Part shown: piece by piece, positions 6,712-13,954 of the stretch
How the letters are laid out: each line of letters opens with the position of its first letter
How positions within the stretch are numbered: the stretch's first letter is position 1
NCBI GenBank assembly: GCA_023458355.1
Contig: JAEWZS010000202.1
Coordinates: forward strand, 1 to 20,172
Reading direction: 5' to 3'
From: Bacillota bacterium
GTDB lineage: Bacteria; Bacillota; Clostridia; Christensenellales; CAG-138
Length of the DNA: 20,172 nucleotides
Notes under the pieces: generated by a model
The model's database searches: none
What the model saw: the letters and a program-made list of their open reading frames with translations, nothing else
Told to the model about the DNA's origin: nothing
Made by a program: the position numbers and the translations under genes

Positions 6712-7503
6712 TCATTCTTTGTCCGCAACCAATATAAAGGATAGAGGCATGCCTTTGCCGTCGTATGCATCCGACATACCGATATCATAATCGAACTCCT
6801 TTAGCCTTTTGACTCTCATTTGAGACTTGCCGACATTGTTGATGATGCTGCCCATCGTGTGCGAGAAACTGATAAAGGTTTTGGAAGGATAACTTTGAGA
6901 CATATAGCCCATGCCTTCGTTTTCAATCCAAGGAGTCTCCCGAAAGTAGGAGTGCGCAACACGATTTAGAATATCCTCATCATACTCAGGTTCTCCGGGC
7001 ATCGCAAGCATGTTCATAAAGGGATGGAAATCGTGTATCATGAGTGTTCCGCCGGGCTTTAAGCAATCAGACACCTTTTTAAATAGCAGCTCCAAATCTT
7101 TAAACCAAGTGATTGCACCTATTGTGAAGAATATAAAATCAAACTCGTTATGATAGTTAGGCGGAATCTCCAAAATATCGCAAGCGACGAATTTACAGTT
7201 TTCGATGTTTGCCTTTTTAGCTGTTTCAATTGCCTGTGCAATAATGTTCTCGGCGATATCAAAGCCAACACCGCTTTGCGCGTTTAACTGCATAACGGAC
7301 AACAATTCTCTGCCGTTATTACAGCAAAACTGTGCAACATTTTTATTTTTAATATCAATGGTTTGGAGCTCCGTCACCACATCTTTACATAAAAACGGAA
7401 GTTTTTCGTTAAGCAGTCGCTTGTAATTTTCGTCTCCCCAATTGGGATAACGGTGCTCAAAAGCCTCTTCCCAAGCTTCTTTATTACCTGAAATGTAAAT
7501 CAT
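6712..7503 (-). CDS. Class I SAM-dependent methyltransferase
   Basis: This 263-residue cytoplasmic protein has a central Rossmann methyltransferase domain. A variant of motif I is at about 54-70 (NVAQFCCNNGRELLSV), where the usual GxGxG is replaced by CCNNG. An acidic GVGFDIAENII (78-88) follows, then CDILEIP (108-114), FDFIFFTIGAITWF (121-134) and a post-core CLKPGGTLMIHDFHP (147-161). The pattern resembles small-molecule methyltransferases rather than rRNA or DNA enzymes, but the substrate is unknown. Its ATG overlaps the TetR stop as ATGA, and GGGAGG lies 11 nt upstream inside tetR. Regulator and enzyme are therefore translationally coupled, and the operon is probably under that regulator. 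Confidence 0.9.
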   Translation of the reverse strand: MIYISGNKEAWEEAFEHRYPNWGDENYKRLLNEKLPFLCKDVVTELQTIDIKNKNVAQFCCNNGRELLSVMQLNAQSGVGFDIAENIIAQAIETAKKANIENCKFVACDILEIPPNYHNEFDFIFFTIGAITWFKDLELLFKKVSDCLKPGGTLMIHDFHPFMNMLAMPGEPEYDEDILNRVAHSYFRETPWIENEGMGYMSQSYPSKTFISFSHTMGSIINNVGKSQMRVKRLKEFDYDIGMSDAYDGKGMPLSFILVADKE

Positions 7504-8066
7504 AGAATTGAGAACCTCCCAACCAAATCGTCTATAAAAGCATCTCTTTGCACCTTATCATTAAAATCAATACCCAACGTTTTTACGAGTACGTCCTTTC
7601 TTAAAAACGCCACCTGCATAACGGCGGTTATCAAAAACGCATTGTGTTTATGAAAGCTTTTAATATCCCCTCGAGATAGTCTTAAGCTAAAACCGTGAAC
7701 GGTACCCATGGTGTTATCCGACTCTTTAGGCTCAGTCAAATCCCCCAGGATGGATATTTTGGCTATTTCGGGGTTTTCCATCAAAAAGTCCATCACCTGC
7801 TTCGCTACACATTTGGTTGTTCCGACGGGGTCTTCGTCATCTAAAAGTTCCGGGCGGAAAGCGCTTATCACCCTGCCAATAATCCTCTGCACACACGCAG
7901 CAATCAGGTTTTCCTTTGTACCGAAATAATGGTTGATAAGCCCTACACTGACATTTGCTTTTTCGGCAATTTTGCGAATGGTGATGTTCTCCGTCAGACC
8001 GTTGGATTCTTGAATTAGCTCAATGGTTTGCGTAATGATTTTTTCTTTGGTTACTTTAGATTTCAT
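7500..8066 (-). CDS. TetR family transcriptional regulator
   Basis: This 188-residue repressor-type protein has an N-terminal TetR DNA-binding domain. Its helix-turn-helix is ITIRKIAEKANVSVGLINHY followed by FGTKENLI (about 28-55). The C-terminal ligand domain is helical and unassigned. I chose the ATG at 8066 over one 63 nt upstream for three reasons. The HTH then begins at the usual distance, CAGGGTG lies 8 nt before it, and the upstream ATG would fall inside the promoter and operator palindrome. It heads the minus-strand operon with the methyltransferase, flavoprotein and GNAT genes, and very likely represses its own promoter through the adjacent inverted repeat. The inducer is unknown. 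Confidence 0.9.
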   Translation of the reverse strand: MKSKVTKEKIITQTIELIQESNGLTENITIRKIAEKANVSVGLINHYFGTKENLIAACVQRIIGRVISAFRPELLDDEDPVGTTKCVAKQVMDFLMENPEIAKISILGDLTEPKESDNTMGTVHGFSLRLSRGDIKSFHKHNAFLITAVMQVAFLRKDVLVKTLGIDFNDKVQRDAFIDDLVGRFSIL

Positions 8067-8072
8067 AAAAAC

Positions 8073-8105
8073 ACCCTGCAATTGAACGTCGTTCAATTGC
8101 AGGGT
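8073..8105. promoter_or_regulatory. Perfect 33-bp inverted repeat: probable TetR operator and hairpin over the ribosome site
   Basis: Two exact 16-bp arms (ACCCTGCAATTGAACG and its complement) flank a single T at 8089. The central TTGAACGTCGTTCAA has the form of a TetR-family operator. On the minus strand the repeat starts at the -10 region of the promoter and ends in the GGGTG Shine-Dalgarno of tetR. The repressor would therefore block the promoter, and the transcript could fold the ribosome site into a 16-bp hairpin. Confidence 0.8.
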
Positions 8106-8129
8106 ATAGTAAAACATTTCGCTTGTCAA
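8103..8129 (-). promoter_or_regulatory. Promoter of the tetR operon
   Basis: On the minus strand a perfect TTGACA (-35, 8124-8129) is followed after 15 nt by TATACC (-10, 8103-8108). The -10 overlaps the edge of the 33-bp inverted repeat, as expected for a self-repressed promoter. The spacing is shorter than the ideal 17. Confidence 0.6.
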
Positions 8130-8143
8130 GCACCTGCTCAGAT

Positions 8144-8971
8144 TTATTTAACGGGTATAAAAATATCAACATGGCAGCGGTCCGCAGCTTCATCCCATTC
8201 GACATACTGCTCGACGGTTGGCAAATCCAACTGCCTATACTCGCTTTGGGGCATAAACTCCCCGTAGATGCGCTTCCATGTTTGCTCTAAAACCCCAGCT
8301 GATATCATTCCTTTTGCGGTAAATACAAGGCATGTGACGTCGGGATACCGATAAATAGTATACCCCTCAATACCCTCTCCCTCGTACGCTATGGCACACA
8401 TATAATCGTTGTTACCATCCTTGTCAAACCCAAAGCAAAGACCGAGGTCGTAAAAGTGCCCGCAGATCTCGTAAATCTTCTTTGCTGACCCGTCGGACTT
8501 TACAATAGCCCATGTACCGCCGCCCTGCGGCGTAGTCCTCCGTATGCCCAGCACATGGAAAGCCTTTTTGTCCAAAACCCTGTAATCCATTTCGTCGACC
8601 CCCGTGATCATCAATGTAAAATTCAGACGGGCAAAGAACTTTAGTTTAGCGTCGGCTTTTCTGGCTTCCTGCGGCGTGATGCCATGCATACGCTTGAATG
8701 CGGCGGCAAACGCATCTGCGGAATCATAGCCGTACTTTACGGCGATGTCCAAAACGCGCTGTGATGTACCTTGGAGCTCATGTGCAGCCAAACTCAACCG
8801 TCGGCGGCGGATGTATTCCGATAACTGTATACCGGTAACCGGAGCAAACGATCGTTGATATACCGAATAGGGACATGCCATGATACGGCTGATTGCTTCC
8901 GGATCAATCTCTTCGGTCAGATGCTCCTCTAAGTACTCCATAACACGGTTCATCCTGTCGACCCAATGCAT
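8144..8971 (-). CDS. AraC family regulator with GyrI-like effector domain
   Basis: This 275-residue regulator has an N-terminal AraC double helix-turn-helix (about 5-100): VMEYLEEHLTEEIDPEAIS, then SEYIRRRRLSLAAHEL and IAVKYGYDSADAFAAAFKRM with GITPQEARK. From about 125 it has a GyrI-like small-molecule-binding domain (DYRVLDKKAFHVLGIRR, then GYTIYRYPDVTCLVF and the ending CHVDIFIPVK). Proteins of this layout (like Rob or BmrR-type sensors) respond to amphipathic compounds or drugs. The start at 8971 has GAAAGGAGG 10 nt upstream; a longer in-frame ATG at 9028 has no good ribosome site. It lies upstream of the tetR promoter on the same strand, with no terminator seen between them. Its targets are unknown. 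Confidence 0.9.
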   Translation of the reverse strand: MHWVDRMNRVMEYLEEHLTEEIDPEAISRIMACPYSVYQRSFAPVTGIQLSEYIRRRRLSLAAHELQGTSQRVLDIAVKYGYDSADAFAAAFKRMHGITPQEARKADAKLKFFARLNFTLMITGVDEMDYRVLDKKAFHVLGIRRTTPQGGGTWAIVKSDGSAKKIYEICGHFYDLGLCFGFDKDGNNDYMCAIAYEGEGIEGYTIYRYPDVTCLVFTAKGMISAGVLEQTWKRIYGEFMPQSEYRQLDLPTVEQYVEWDEAADRCHVDIFIPVK

Positions 8972-9325
8972 TGCCACGTCCTCCTTTCGGGTTAAAGGAT
9001 AGCATATTGCAATAATATGGCATCCCATAATTTGTGTACGAGTATTCGCGGGTTATCGTTTTATAGCATGTAGTCCGCTCACTCACCTATATGAAAAGTA
9101 AACACCATCTTTTTGATTATGTCTACTCACTATTGCTGCGCTTACTTCAACGCATTTTCCAACACTTTCAAGTGGGCTTTTGGGGTAAGAGTTGCTCCGT
9201 TTCTTGCATCCACCTGTAAAGACCTGTTTTAAGCAGACTTCTTTTAAGAATCTTACACAATTTAAATGTAATGGCATCCCGTTGGGATGCCATTACATTT
9301 GACATAGTGAGAGACTTCGCCCGGC
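8972..9325. other. Intergenic region between the AraC regulator and the isomerase gene
   Basis: This 354-nt stretch contains no convincing gene. A 64-codon open frame on the minus strand (9083-9277) has no family resemblance I can name and no good ribosome site. The region holds the perfect hairpin at 9264-9300 and a short inverted repeat (CATATT, 5-nt loop, AATATG) at 9003-9019 in the likely promoter region of the AraC-type gene. The ten bases ATGGCATCCC occur at both 9018-9027 and 9271-9280. Confidence 0.5.
9264..9300. terminator. Perfect 17-bp hairpin, probable end of the pentose operon transcript
   Basis: Arms 9264-9280 and 9284-9300 (AAATGTAATGGCATCCC and its exact complement) are separated by three bases. 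The hairpin starts 26 nt beyond the isomerase stop codon. The stem ends in A/T bases but no long T-run follows on either strand. It may be a weak bidirectional terminator or an RNA-stabilising 3' hairpin rather than a textbook terminator. Confidence 0.55.
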
Positions 9326-10798
9326 TTAACCCCAAGGGTTCTCGGTGGGATAGGGAATGGATTTCGGACGATTGTAGGCAATATCCGAAACCCCAAGCAT
9401 TTGAAGAGCGGCATAAACAGCCTTCCCGGAATGCATAAAACCAACCGCCCCGTGATGCGGAAATCTGCCTTCAATCAGCACATGACGGTAGAACCTGCCC
9501 ATTTCCGAAATCGCAAAAACGCCGATCCCACCAAAAGACCTTGTTGGTACGTCCAGTACTTCTCCCTGCGCAATATAGCTTTTCAGCCGGCAATCTGCTG
9601 TTGCTTGCAAACGAAAGAGAGTTATATCCCCGGCGCAAATATCCCCTTCCAAAGTCCCCCTTGTGATATCCGGTTCTCCATTAGGCTCTAATGAGCGTTT
9701 CATAATGCGTTGATATTTCATCTCCGCTTTTTTCAGATGGCATAGGGGTGTATTCCCGCAATGGAATCCCATAAAAACATCTTTGCTTGTATATGCGGTT
9801 TTTCCCGCAATATTTTCTTCATACATGTCCGTAGGAACGGTGTTGTTGATATCCAACAGCGTCGGCGGGATTTCCGTAGCACATGCCAAGATATACTCGG
9901 AAATAGCTCCGTATATATCCGTCTCGCAGGCAATTGGTATGAGATTTGACGCGAAACGGGAATTCACATAGCAGGGCACGATTCCGAATTGGGTCTGAAA
10001 TGCCGGCCAGCATTTGTTAGCAAATACCGCGTAGGACGACGCTCCGAGATTGTCATTTAGCCAATCTGTCAGTGTAACCTCATACTGCGCAAGCCTTTTT
10101 AGTATTCCCGGCATGCGATTGGCTGCTCCCAATTCTTCCACCATGTCACTTACAACTTTATCAATTCGCGAATCGTCCTTGTGTGCGTTGTAAGCTGCGA
10201 AAAGATCCAGCTCGGAATTTTCCTGTATCTCGATTCCAATATCATACAGCGGTTGAATTGGTGCGTTACAAGCCAAAAAGTCGTATGGGCGCGGCCCAAA
10301 AGAAAACACTTTTAAATTTTGAATTCCTAAGAACACACGTGCTATCGGTAAAAAACCGCGCAGCTCCTCCGCTACTTGCTCCGGCGTTCCGACCGGATAT
10401 TCCGGTATATAGGCACGAATTTTTCGAAGTCCAAGGTTATAGCTTGCGTTCAGCATGCCGCAGTACGCATCGCCTCGACCATCTATCAAATCTTCCCCCG
10501 ACTCTTCCGCAGCGGCAATAAACATCACAGGTCCCGGAAAACGTTGTGCCAGGATTGTCTCCGGTCCTTCCGGTCCGAAATTCCCGAGATATACACATAA
10601 TGCGTTTACCGCATGTTCGCGCAGTTCATCCAAAGCTTTGAGAGCGTCGCTTTCATTTTCAATGATGGTGTTTGCCACATATAAACCATCGCCAAATGCA
10701 GCAGCAACGCAATCGCGCCGTTTTTGGGACAGTGACATGGGGAAACAGTTCCGCGAAACCGCCACCAACCCCGGTTTTACCACAGGAATATTGCTCAT
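9326..10798 (-). CDS. L-fucose/L-arabinose isomerase family protein, probable pentose isomerase
   Basis: This cytoplasmic, metal-dependent aldose-ketose isomerase has 490 residues. It belongs to the fucose isomerase fold, not the classical AraA family by appearance. Candidate metal ligands are Glu292 (ACETDIYGA), Asp316 (PTLLDINNT) and His448 or His449 (RFPHHGAVGF). The Glu-Asp spacing of 24 equals that of the E. coli FucI pair as I recall it (337/361). FucI is longer (591), so this is a shorter branch. It is the last gene of the operon after ABC transporter, kinase and araD, and its ATG overlaps the araD stop (ATGA). The context makes L-arabinose to L-ribulose the best guess, which would be a non-orthologous replacement of AraA. 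D-arabinose, L-fucose or another pentose remain possible. Confidence 0.85.
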   Translation of the reverse strand: MSNIPVVKPGLVAVSRNCFPMSLSQKRRDCVAAAFGDGLYVANTIIENESDALKALDELREHAVNALCVYLGNFGPEGPETILAQRFPGPVMFIAAAEESGEDLIDGRGDAYCGMLNASYNLGLRKIRAYIPEYPVGTPEQVAEELRGFLPIARVFLGIQNLKVFSFGPRPYDFLACNAPIQPLYDIGIEIQENSELDLFAAYNAHKDDSRIDKVVSDMVEELGAANRMPGILKRLAQYEVTLTDWLNDNLGASSYAVFANKCWPAFQTQFGIVPCYVNSRFASNLIPIACETDIYGAISEYILACATEIPPTLLDINNTVPTDMYEENIAGKTAYTSKDVFMGFHCGNTPLCHLKKAEMKYQRIMKRSLEPNGEPDITRGTLEGDICAGDITLFRLQATADCRLKSYIAQGEVLDVPTRSFGGIGVFAISEMGRFYRHVLIEGRFPHHGAVGFMHSGKAVYAALQMLGVSDIAYNRPKSIPYPTENPWG

Positions 10799-11520
10799 CG
10801 GTTCGTTACCTCTCTTTGTCCGTAATATGAATTCGCTCCGTGCTTGCGTAAATAATGCTTATCCAATAACCATTGCGGTATCGGTGCAGCGTCAGGCTGC
10901 AGGGATTTCGTCAGTACGGCCATCTTTGCCGTCTCTTCAAGAACAAGTGCGTTTTCTGCAGATTTTCGTGCAGAGGAACCGAACGCAAAAGCACCGTGGG
11001 AACGGACGAGACATGCAGGTATTTCAACGGGGGTTCTTTTTAACGCGAAGAATGTTTCGGCAATCACCGCCCCGGTGTTTGCTTCATACGCATCCGTAAC
11101 CTCTTCGCACGTTAATGCACGTGTACAAGGGATATTCCCATAAAAATGATCGGCATGTGTGGTGCCATAAGTTAATATGGGTAAGCCCGCTTGCGCAAAG
11201 GCGGTCGCATAAGTCGAGTGTGTGTGCGTGATGCCGCAAATGCTCGGAAACGTACGGTAAAGAAACAAATGCGTGGGCGTGTCGCTGGAGGGTTGTTTAT
11301 TGCCCGCGATTCGATTCCCGTCTAAATCCAGCACCACAATATCTTCCAAGCACATGTCTTCGTAAACTACCCCGCTTGGCTTGATGGCGCATACACCTAA
11401 AGCTCTATCGCATTCGCTGACGTTCCCCCAGGTTAGGGCAACCAAACCCCATTTAGGAAGAAGGATATTCGCCTGCAAAACCCGCAATCGCAAAGCTTCA
11501 ATCCGTTCTATGTCCTTCAT
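10795..11520 (-). CDS. araD: L-ribulose-5-phosphate 4-epimerase
   Basis: This class II aldolase-fold zinc enzyme converts L-ribulose 5-phosphate to D-xylulose 5-phosphate. The 241 residues follow E. coli AraD (231) closely: LTWGNVS (29-35), IKPSGVVY (46-53), PSSDTPTH (77-84) and zinc-binding HTHS (His99, His101). Then come GTTHADHFYGNIPCTR (119-134) with the catalytic Asp124, RSHGAF with His175, and the C-terminal HYLRKHGANSYYGQ. I chose the ATG at 11520 because GGAGG lies 9 nt upstream and it overlaps the kinase stop as ATGA. The ATG at 11529 has no room for a ribosome site. The downstream isomerase also overlaps by ATGA, so kinase, epimerase and isomerase are translationally coupled. Confidence 0.95.
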   Translation of the reverse strand: MKDIERIEALRLRVLQANILLPKWGLVALTWGNVSECDRALGVCAIKPSGVVYEDMCLEDIVVLDLDGNRIAGNKQPSSDTPTHLFLYRTFPSICGITHTHSTYATAFAQAGLPILTYGTTHADHFYGNIPCTRALTCEEVTDAYEANTGAVIAETFFALKRTPVEIPACLVRSHGAFAFGSSARKSAENALVLEETAKMAVLTKSLQPDAAPIPQWLLDKHYLRKHGANSYYGQREVTNR

Positions 11521-12839
11521 GAAATGCATCCTCCGCTTGCAAGAATTGCTGCAAGTTCGGCCATTCCCCAGGCCCCTCCCTCACCTGCATTTTCAGAAAG
11601 AACAATGGGAATACCGAGCGATTCCTCCATGATCACACGTCCCGCAATACCGGACTTGAAAAAACCTCCGTGTCCGGCCAACCTATCTACAACAACGCCC
11701 TCACGGTCCTTCAGGATTCGCAAGCCTTCCTTTAACCCGTCGCAGGCCAACGTCAGTCTTTCCCGCATGAAGCGCGAAAGCGCAGAATCCCCGTTTACGG
11801 CGCATTCGTATAGTTTTGAAAACATCACTCCCCGATTTGGCACTGACACCCCTAACAATGCTGCCGCCTCGCCGAAAAGCTCTATCCATGGATCGATTAA
11901 ATTGGTACAATCATTCACATGAACCATGGCAACCGGTGCACCAAACGGCGTGGTCACAACATCGATTTTCGAATACCATCCATGTAAAGCCTTTTCGAGA
12001 ACAATCATGGCGAAGACAGATGTCCCCGCACTGACGTTTCCGGTGCGCGGCTTTGTCGCGTTGGTAACCACCATGCCCGTCCCCGCGTCACCTTCCGGCG
12101 GGCATAGGCTTAACCCAACCGGTAATATGTCGCCGCACAGCGCGGCACCGAGAGGAGTTACATTTCCTGCATGCATGCCCGCAACCAGAATTTTAGGAAA
12201 CACTTTGTGAATATCAATTCCCGTCAGCTCTAAAAACTTCTGCGCCATTTCGCAGTCATACGTGCCGTCGCGTATGGGAAACATACCGGATGCGTCTCCG
12301 ATACCGAGTACCTTTTCACCTGTTAAACACCAGTGGATATACCCTGCTAAAGTGGTGACATAGTCAATTTCATGCACAAATTCTTCTTGATCTAAGATTG
12401 CTTGGTAAAGATGCGCGATACTCCAACGCAGAGGTATGTTGAACGAGAAAAGCTCGGAAAGACGCGTTGCCGCATCGGTTGTGTTCTCATTTTTCCACGT
12501 GCGAAAAGGGGTTAGTAACTCCCCTTGTTTATTAAAGGCAAGAAAGCCGTGCATCATAGCGGAAACGCCAAAAGAGCGTATTTGAGACGGCGGAATTTTT
12601 TGTCCGATATCATGAAGAACCGAACTTAGGCCCATCCAAGCCACATTCAAAGGATAACTCCAAAAGCCATCTTGCAATTGACTTTCCCAAGTAAAGGAAG
12701 CAGTAATAGGCTGAAAATTCGCGGTATTGCCCGCACCGTTTCGATACTGCTTTCCAATCGGAATAGCCGCAGCCTTAATTCTGGTGGATCCGAATTCTAC
12801 GCCTAATGCGTACTCTAAAGCCATGCATTTATCTATCAT
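11517..12839 (-). CDS. FGGY-family carbohydrate kinase, probable ribulokinase role (short form)
   Basis: This kinase most likely phosphorylates the ketopentose made by the isomerase. The N-terminal FGGY domain begins YALGVEFGSTRIKAAAI (10-26) with the phosphate-binding loop. VSAMMHGFLAF and TTLAGYIHWCLTG follow, then GIGDASGMFPI, which carries the likely catalytic Asp. The C-terminal ATP-binding domain has NVSAGTSVFA and LAGHGGFFKSG. At 440 residues it is shorter than close xylulokinase/ribulokinase-like relatives (about 500-540). The region before FMRERLTLACDGLKEGL seems to lack a segment, and the protein stops soon after GGAWGMAELAAI, where relatives continue for about 60 residues. The start at 12839 has GAGG 5 nt upstream. 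It lies 19 nt after the permease and overlaps araD by ATGA. Whether it is fully active is uncertain. Confidence 0.85.
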   Translation of the reverse strand: MIDKCMALEYALGVEFGSTRIKAAAIPIGKQYRNGAGNTANFQPITASFTWESQLQDGFWSYPLNVAWMGLSSVLHDIGQKIPPSQIRSFGVSAMMHGFLAFNKQGELLTPFRTWKNENTTDAATRLSELFSFNIPLRWSIAHLYQAILDQEEFVHEIDYVTTLAGYIHWCLTGEKVLGIGDASGMFPIRDGTYDCEMAQKFLELTGIDIHKVFPKILVAGMHAGNVTPLGAALCGDILPVGLSLCPPEGDAGTGMVVTNATKPRTGNVSAGTSVFAMIVLEKALHGWYSKIDVVTTPFGAPVAMVHVNDCTNLIDPWIELFGEAAALLGVSVPNRGVMFSKLYECAVNGDSALSRFMRERLTLACDGLKEGLRILKDREGVVVDRLAGHGGFFKSGIAGRVIMEESLGIPIVLSENAGEGGAWGMAELAAILASGGCIS

Positions 12840-12858
12840 ATAAACCTCATTGAACCGA

Positions 12859-13953
12859 CTATTTGAGCGTGATGGGTGTTGTTCGGCCAAAGGTAGGCCG
12901 AACAAGGGATGAGCCCTTGCCTCGTCTGCCGATGATAAAGCTTTGCAGCACGATAAAGAAGCATAGCATGGCCCCAGTGGTGATTCCTTGCCACCATGGC
13001 CCCTGCAAACCCATGGCTACCACCACATTATTAATAGCTCCAAGCGAGAGCACCCCAAATAGAGTGCCGATAATATTCCCGACCCCCCCGCTGAGTAGAA
13101 AACCACCTATAATGGAGGCTGCGATGGCCTTCATTTCCGCTCCCGTGGCTTGTGTTACGGAACCCGAGCCTGTGTGCATCAGGTAAATAAAACCGCCAAT
13201 CCCCGCCAATAAACCGCAGGTCACGTAGGAAAAAAACTGCGTGTGTTTGACCCGGATTCCAAGCATTAACGCGCTTTGTTTATTTCCGCCTACTGCATAC
13301 AGATTGCGGCCAAAACGCGTCCACCTCATCATGATGAAAACGAGCAGCAACACAAACAGGGCAATCAGCGCGCCTAATTCAATATTGGCGTTGATGAAAT
13401 TCCCGTTTTTTGCGTAATATCCTATACCCGGCAGCTTCAGCTTTATTTCACGCAGCGCAGAGAAAGCAACATCCTTTACAGTTCGCGGGTTGACCTCCAC
13501 CATGGTTGTCAAACCGCGCGCCAAAAACATGCCTGCAAGTGTAATGATGAAGGGCTGCACATCCAGGTAGGAAACAAGAAATCCTTGCAGAACACCGAAT
13601 GCAATTCCAATGCCCAACGCCAGACCGACTGTCCCTAAAACACTGCCTCCGCGGTCTTCTAAATAGACTGCACAACAGACGGAAACCAACGCGGTAATCC
13701 CGCCGACCGAGATATCAATCCCGCCTGCTACCATGACAATGCTCAGGCCGCATGCCAGTATAATTAAGGACGCATTTTCATTGAACAGATTTAAAAATTG
13801 CTGTGGATTTGTAAATCCTCCCCCGAAGAACAACATGGAAAAAAGATACATAGCGGCGAATATTGAGACTGTGATTACAAGGAGGAGGGAGCTATCTGTA
13901 AGCGATCCCCTCTTTCCACGTTTTAAATGATTGTGCAATTCGTTTTGCAGCAT
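12859..13953 (-). CDS. Sugar ABC transporter permease (RbsC/YjfF-like), second of two
   Basis: This is an inner-membrane permease of the ribose/galactofuranose-type (CUT2) ABC family, with 364 residues and about eight to ten hydrophobic helices. Family marks are LACGLSIVMVAGGIDISVGG (about 66-86), the LVSYLDVQPFIITLAGMFLARG segment, RFGRNLYAVGGNKQSALMLGI (about 215-235), and AIAASIIGGFLLSGGVGNI. Its ATG comes one base after the stop of the preceding permease, with AGGAGG about 14 nt upstream inside that gene. The two permeases probably form a heterodimer, as in the E. coli YtfT/YjfF pair. It ends 19 nt before the kinase. The substrate is inferred from the neighbours as an aldopentose such as L-arabinose. 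Confidence 0.9.
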   Translation of the reverse strand: MLQNELHNHLKRGKRGSLTDSSLLLVITVSIFAAMYLFSMLFFGGGFTNPQQFLNLFNENASLIILACGLSIVMVAGGIDISVGGITALVSVCCAVYLEDRGGSVLGTVGLALGIGIAFGVLQGFLVSYLDVQPFIITLAGMFLARGLTTMVEVNPRTVKDVAFSALREIKLKLPGIGYYAKNGNFINANIELGALIALFVLLLVFIMMRWTRFGRNLYAVGGNKQSALMLGIRVKHTQFFSYVTCGLLAGIGGFIYLMHTGSGSVTQATGAEMKAIAASIIGGFLLSGGVGNIIGTLFGVLSLGAINNVVVAMGLQGPWWQGITTGAMLCFFIVLQSFIIGRRGKGSSLVRPTFGRTTPITLK

Positions 13954-13954
13954 G

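Noticed and set aside
8028..8267. Plus-strand frame crossing the tetR promoter
   Set aside because: It runs antisense to tetR, the palindrome and the AraC gene end, with no family resemblance.
9083..9277. 64-codon minus-strand open frame in the AraC-isomerase gap
   Set aside because: No recognisable family, no good ribosome site, and it overlaps the perfect hairpin; more likely non-coding.
10455..11099. 214-codon plus-strand frame opposite isomerase and araD
   Set aside because: Antisense to two clearly identified enzymes; low-complexity Ser/Arg/Pro composition typical of a shadow frame.
11517..11600. Frameshift truncating the kinase
   Set aside because: The stop overlaps the next start as ATGA with a proper ribosome site, so the end appears natural rather than a sequencing error.
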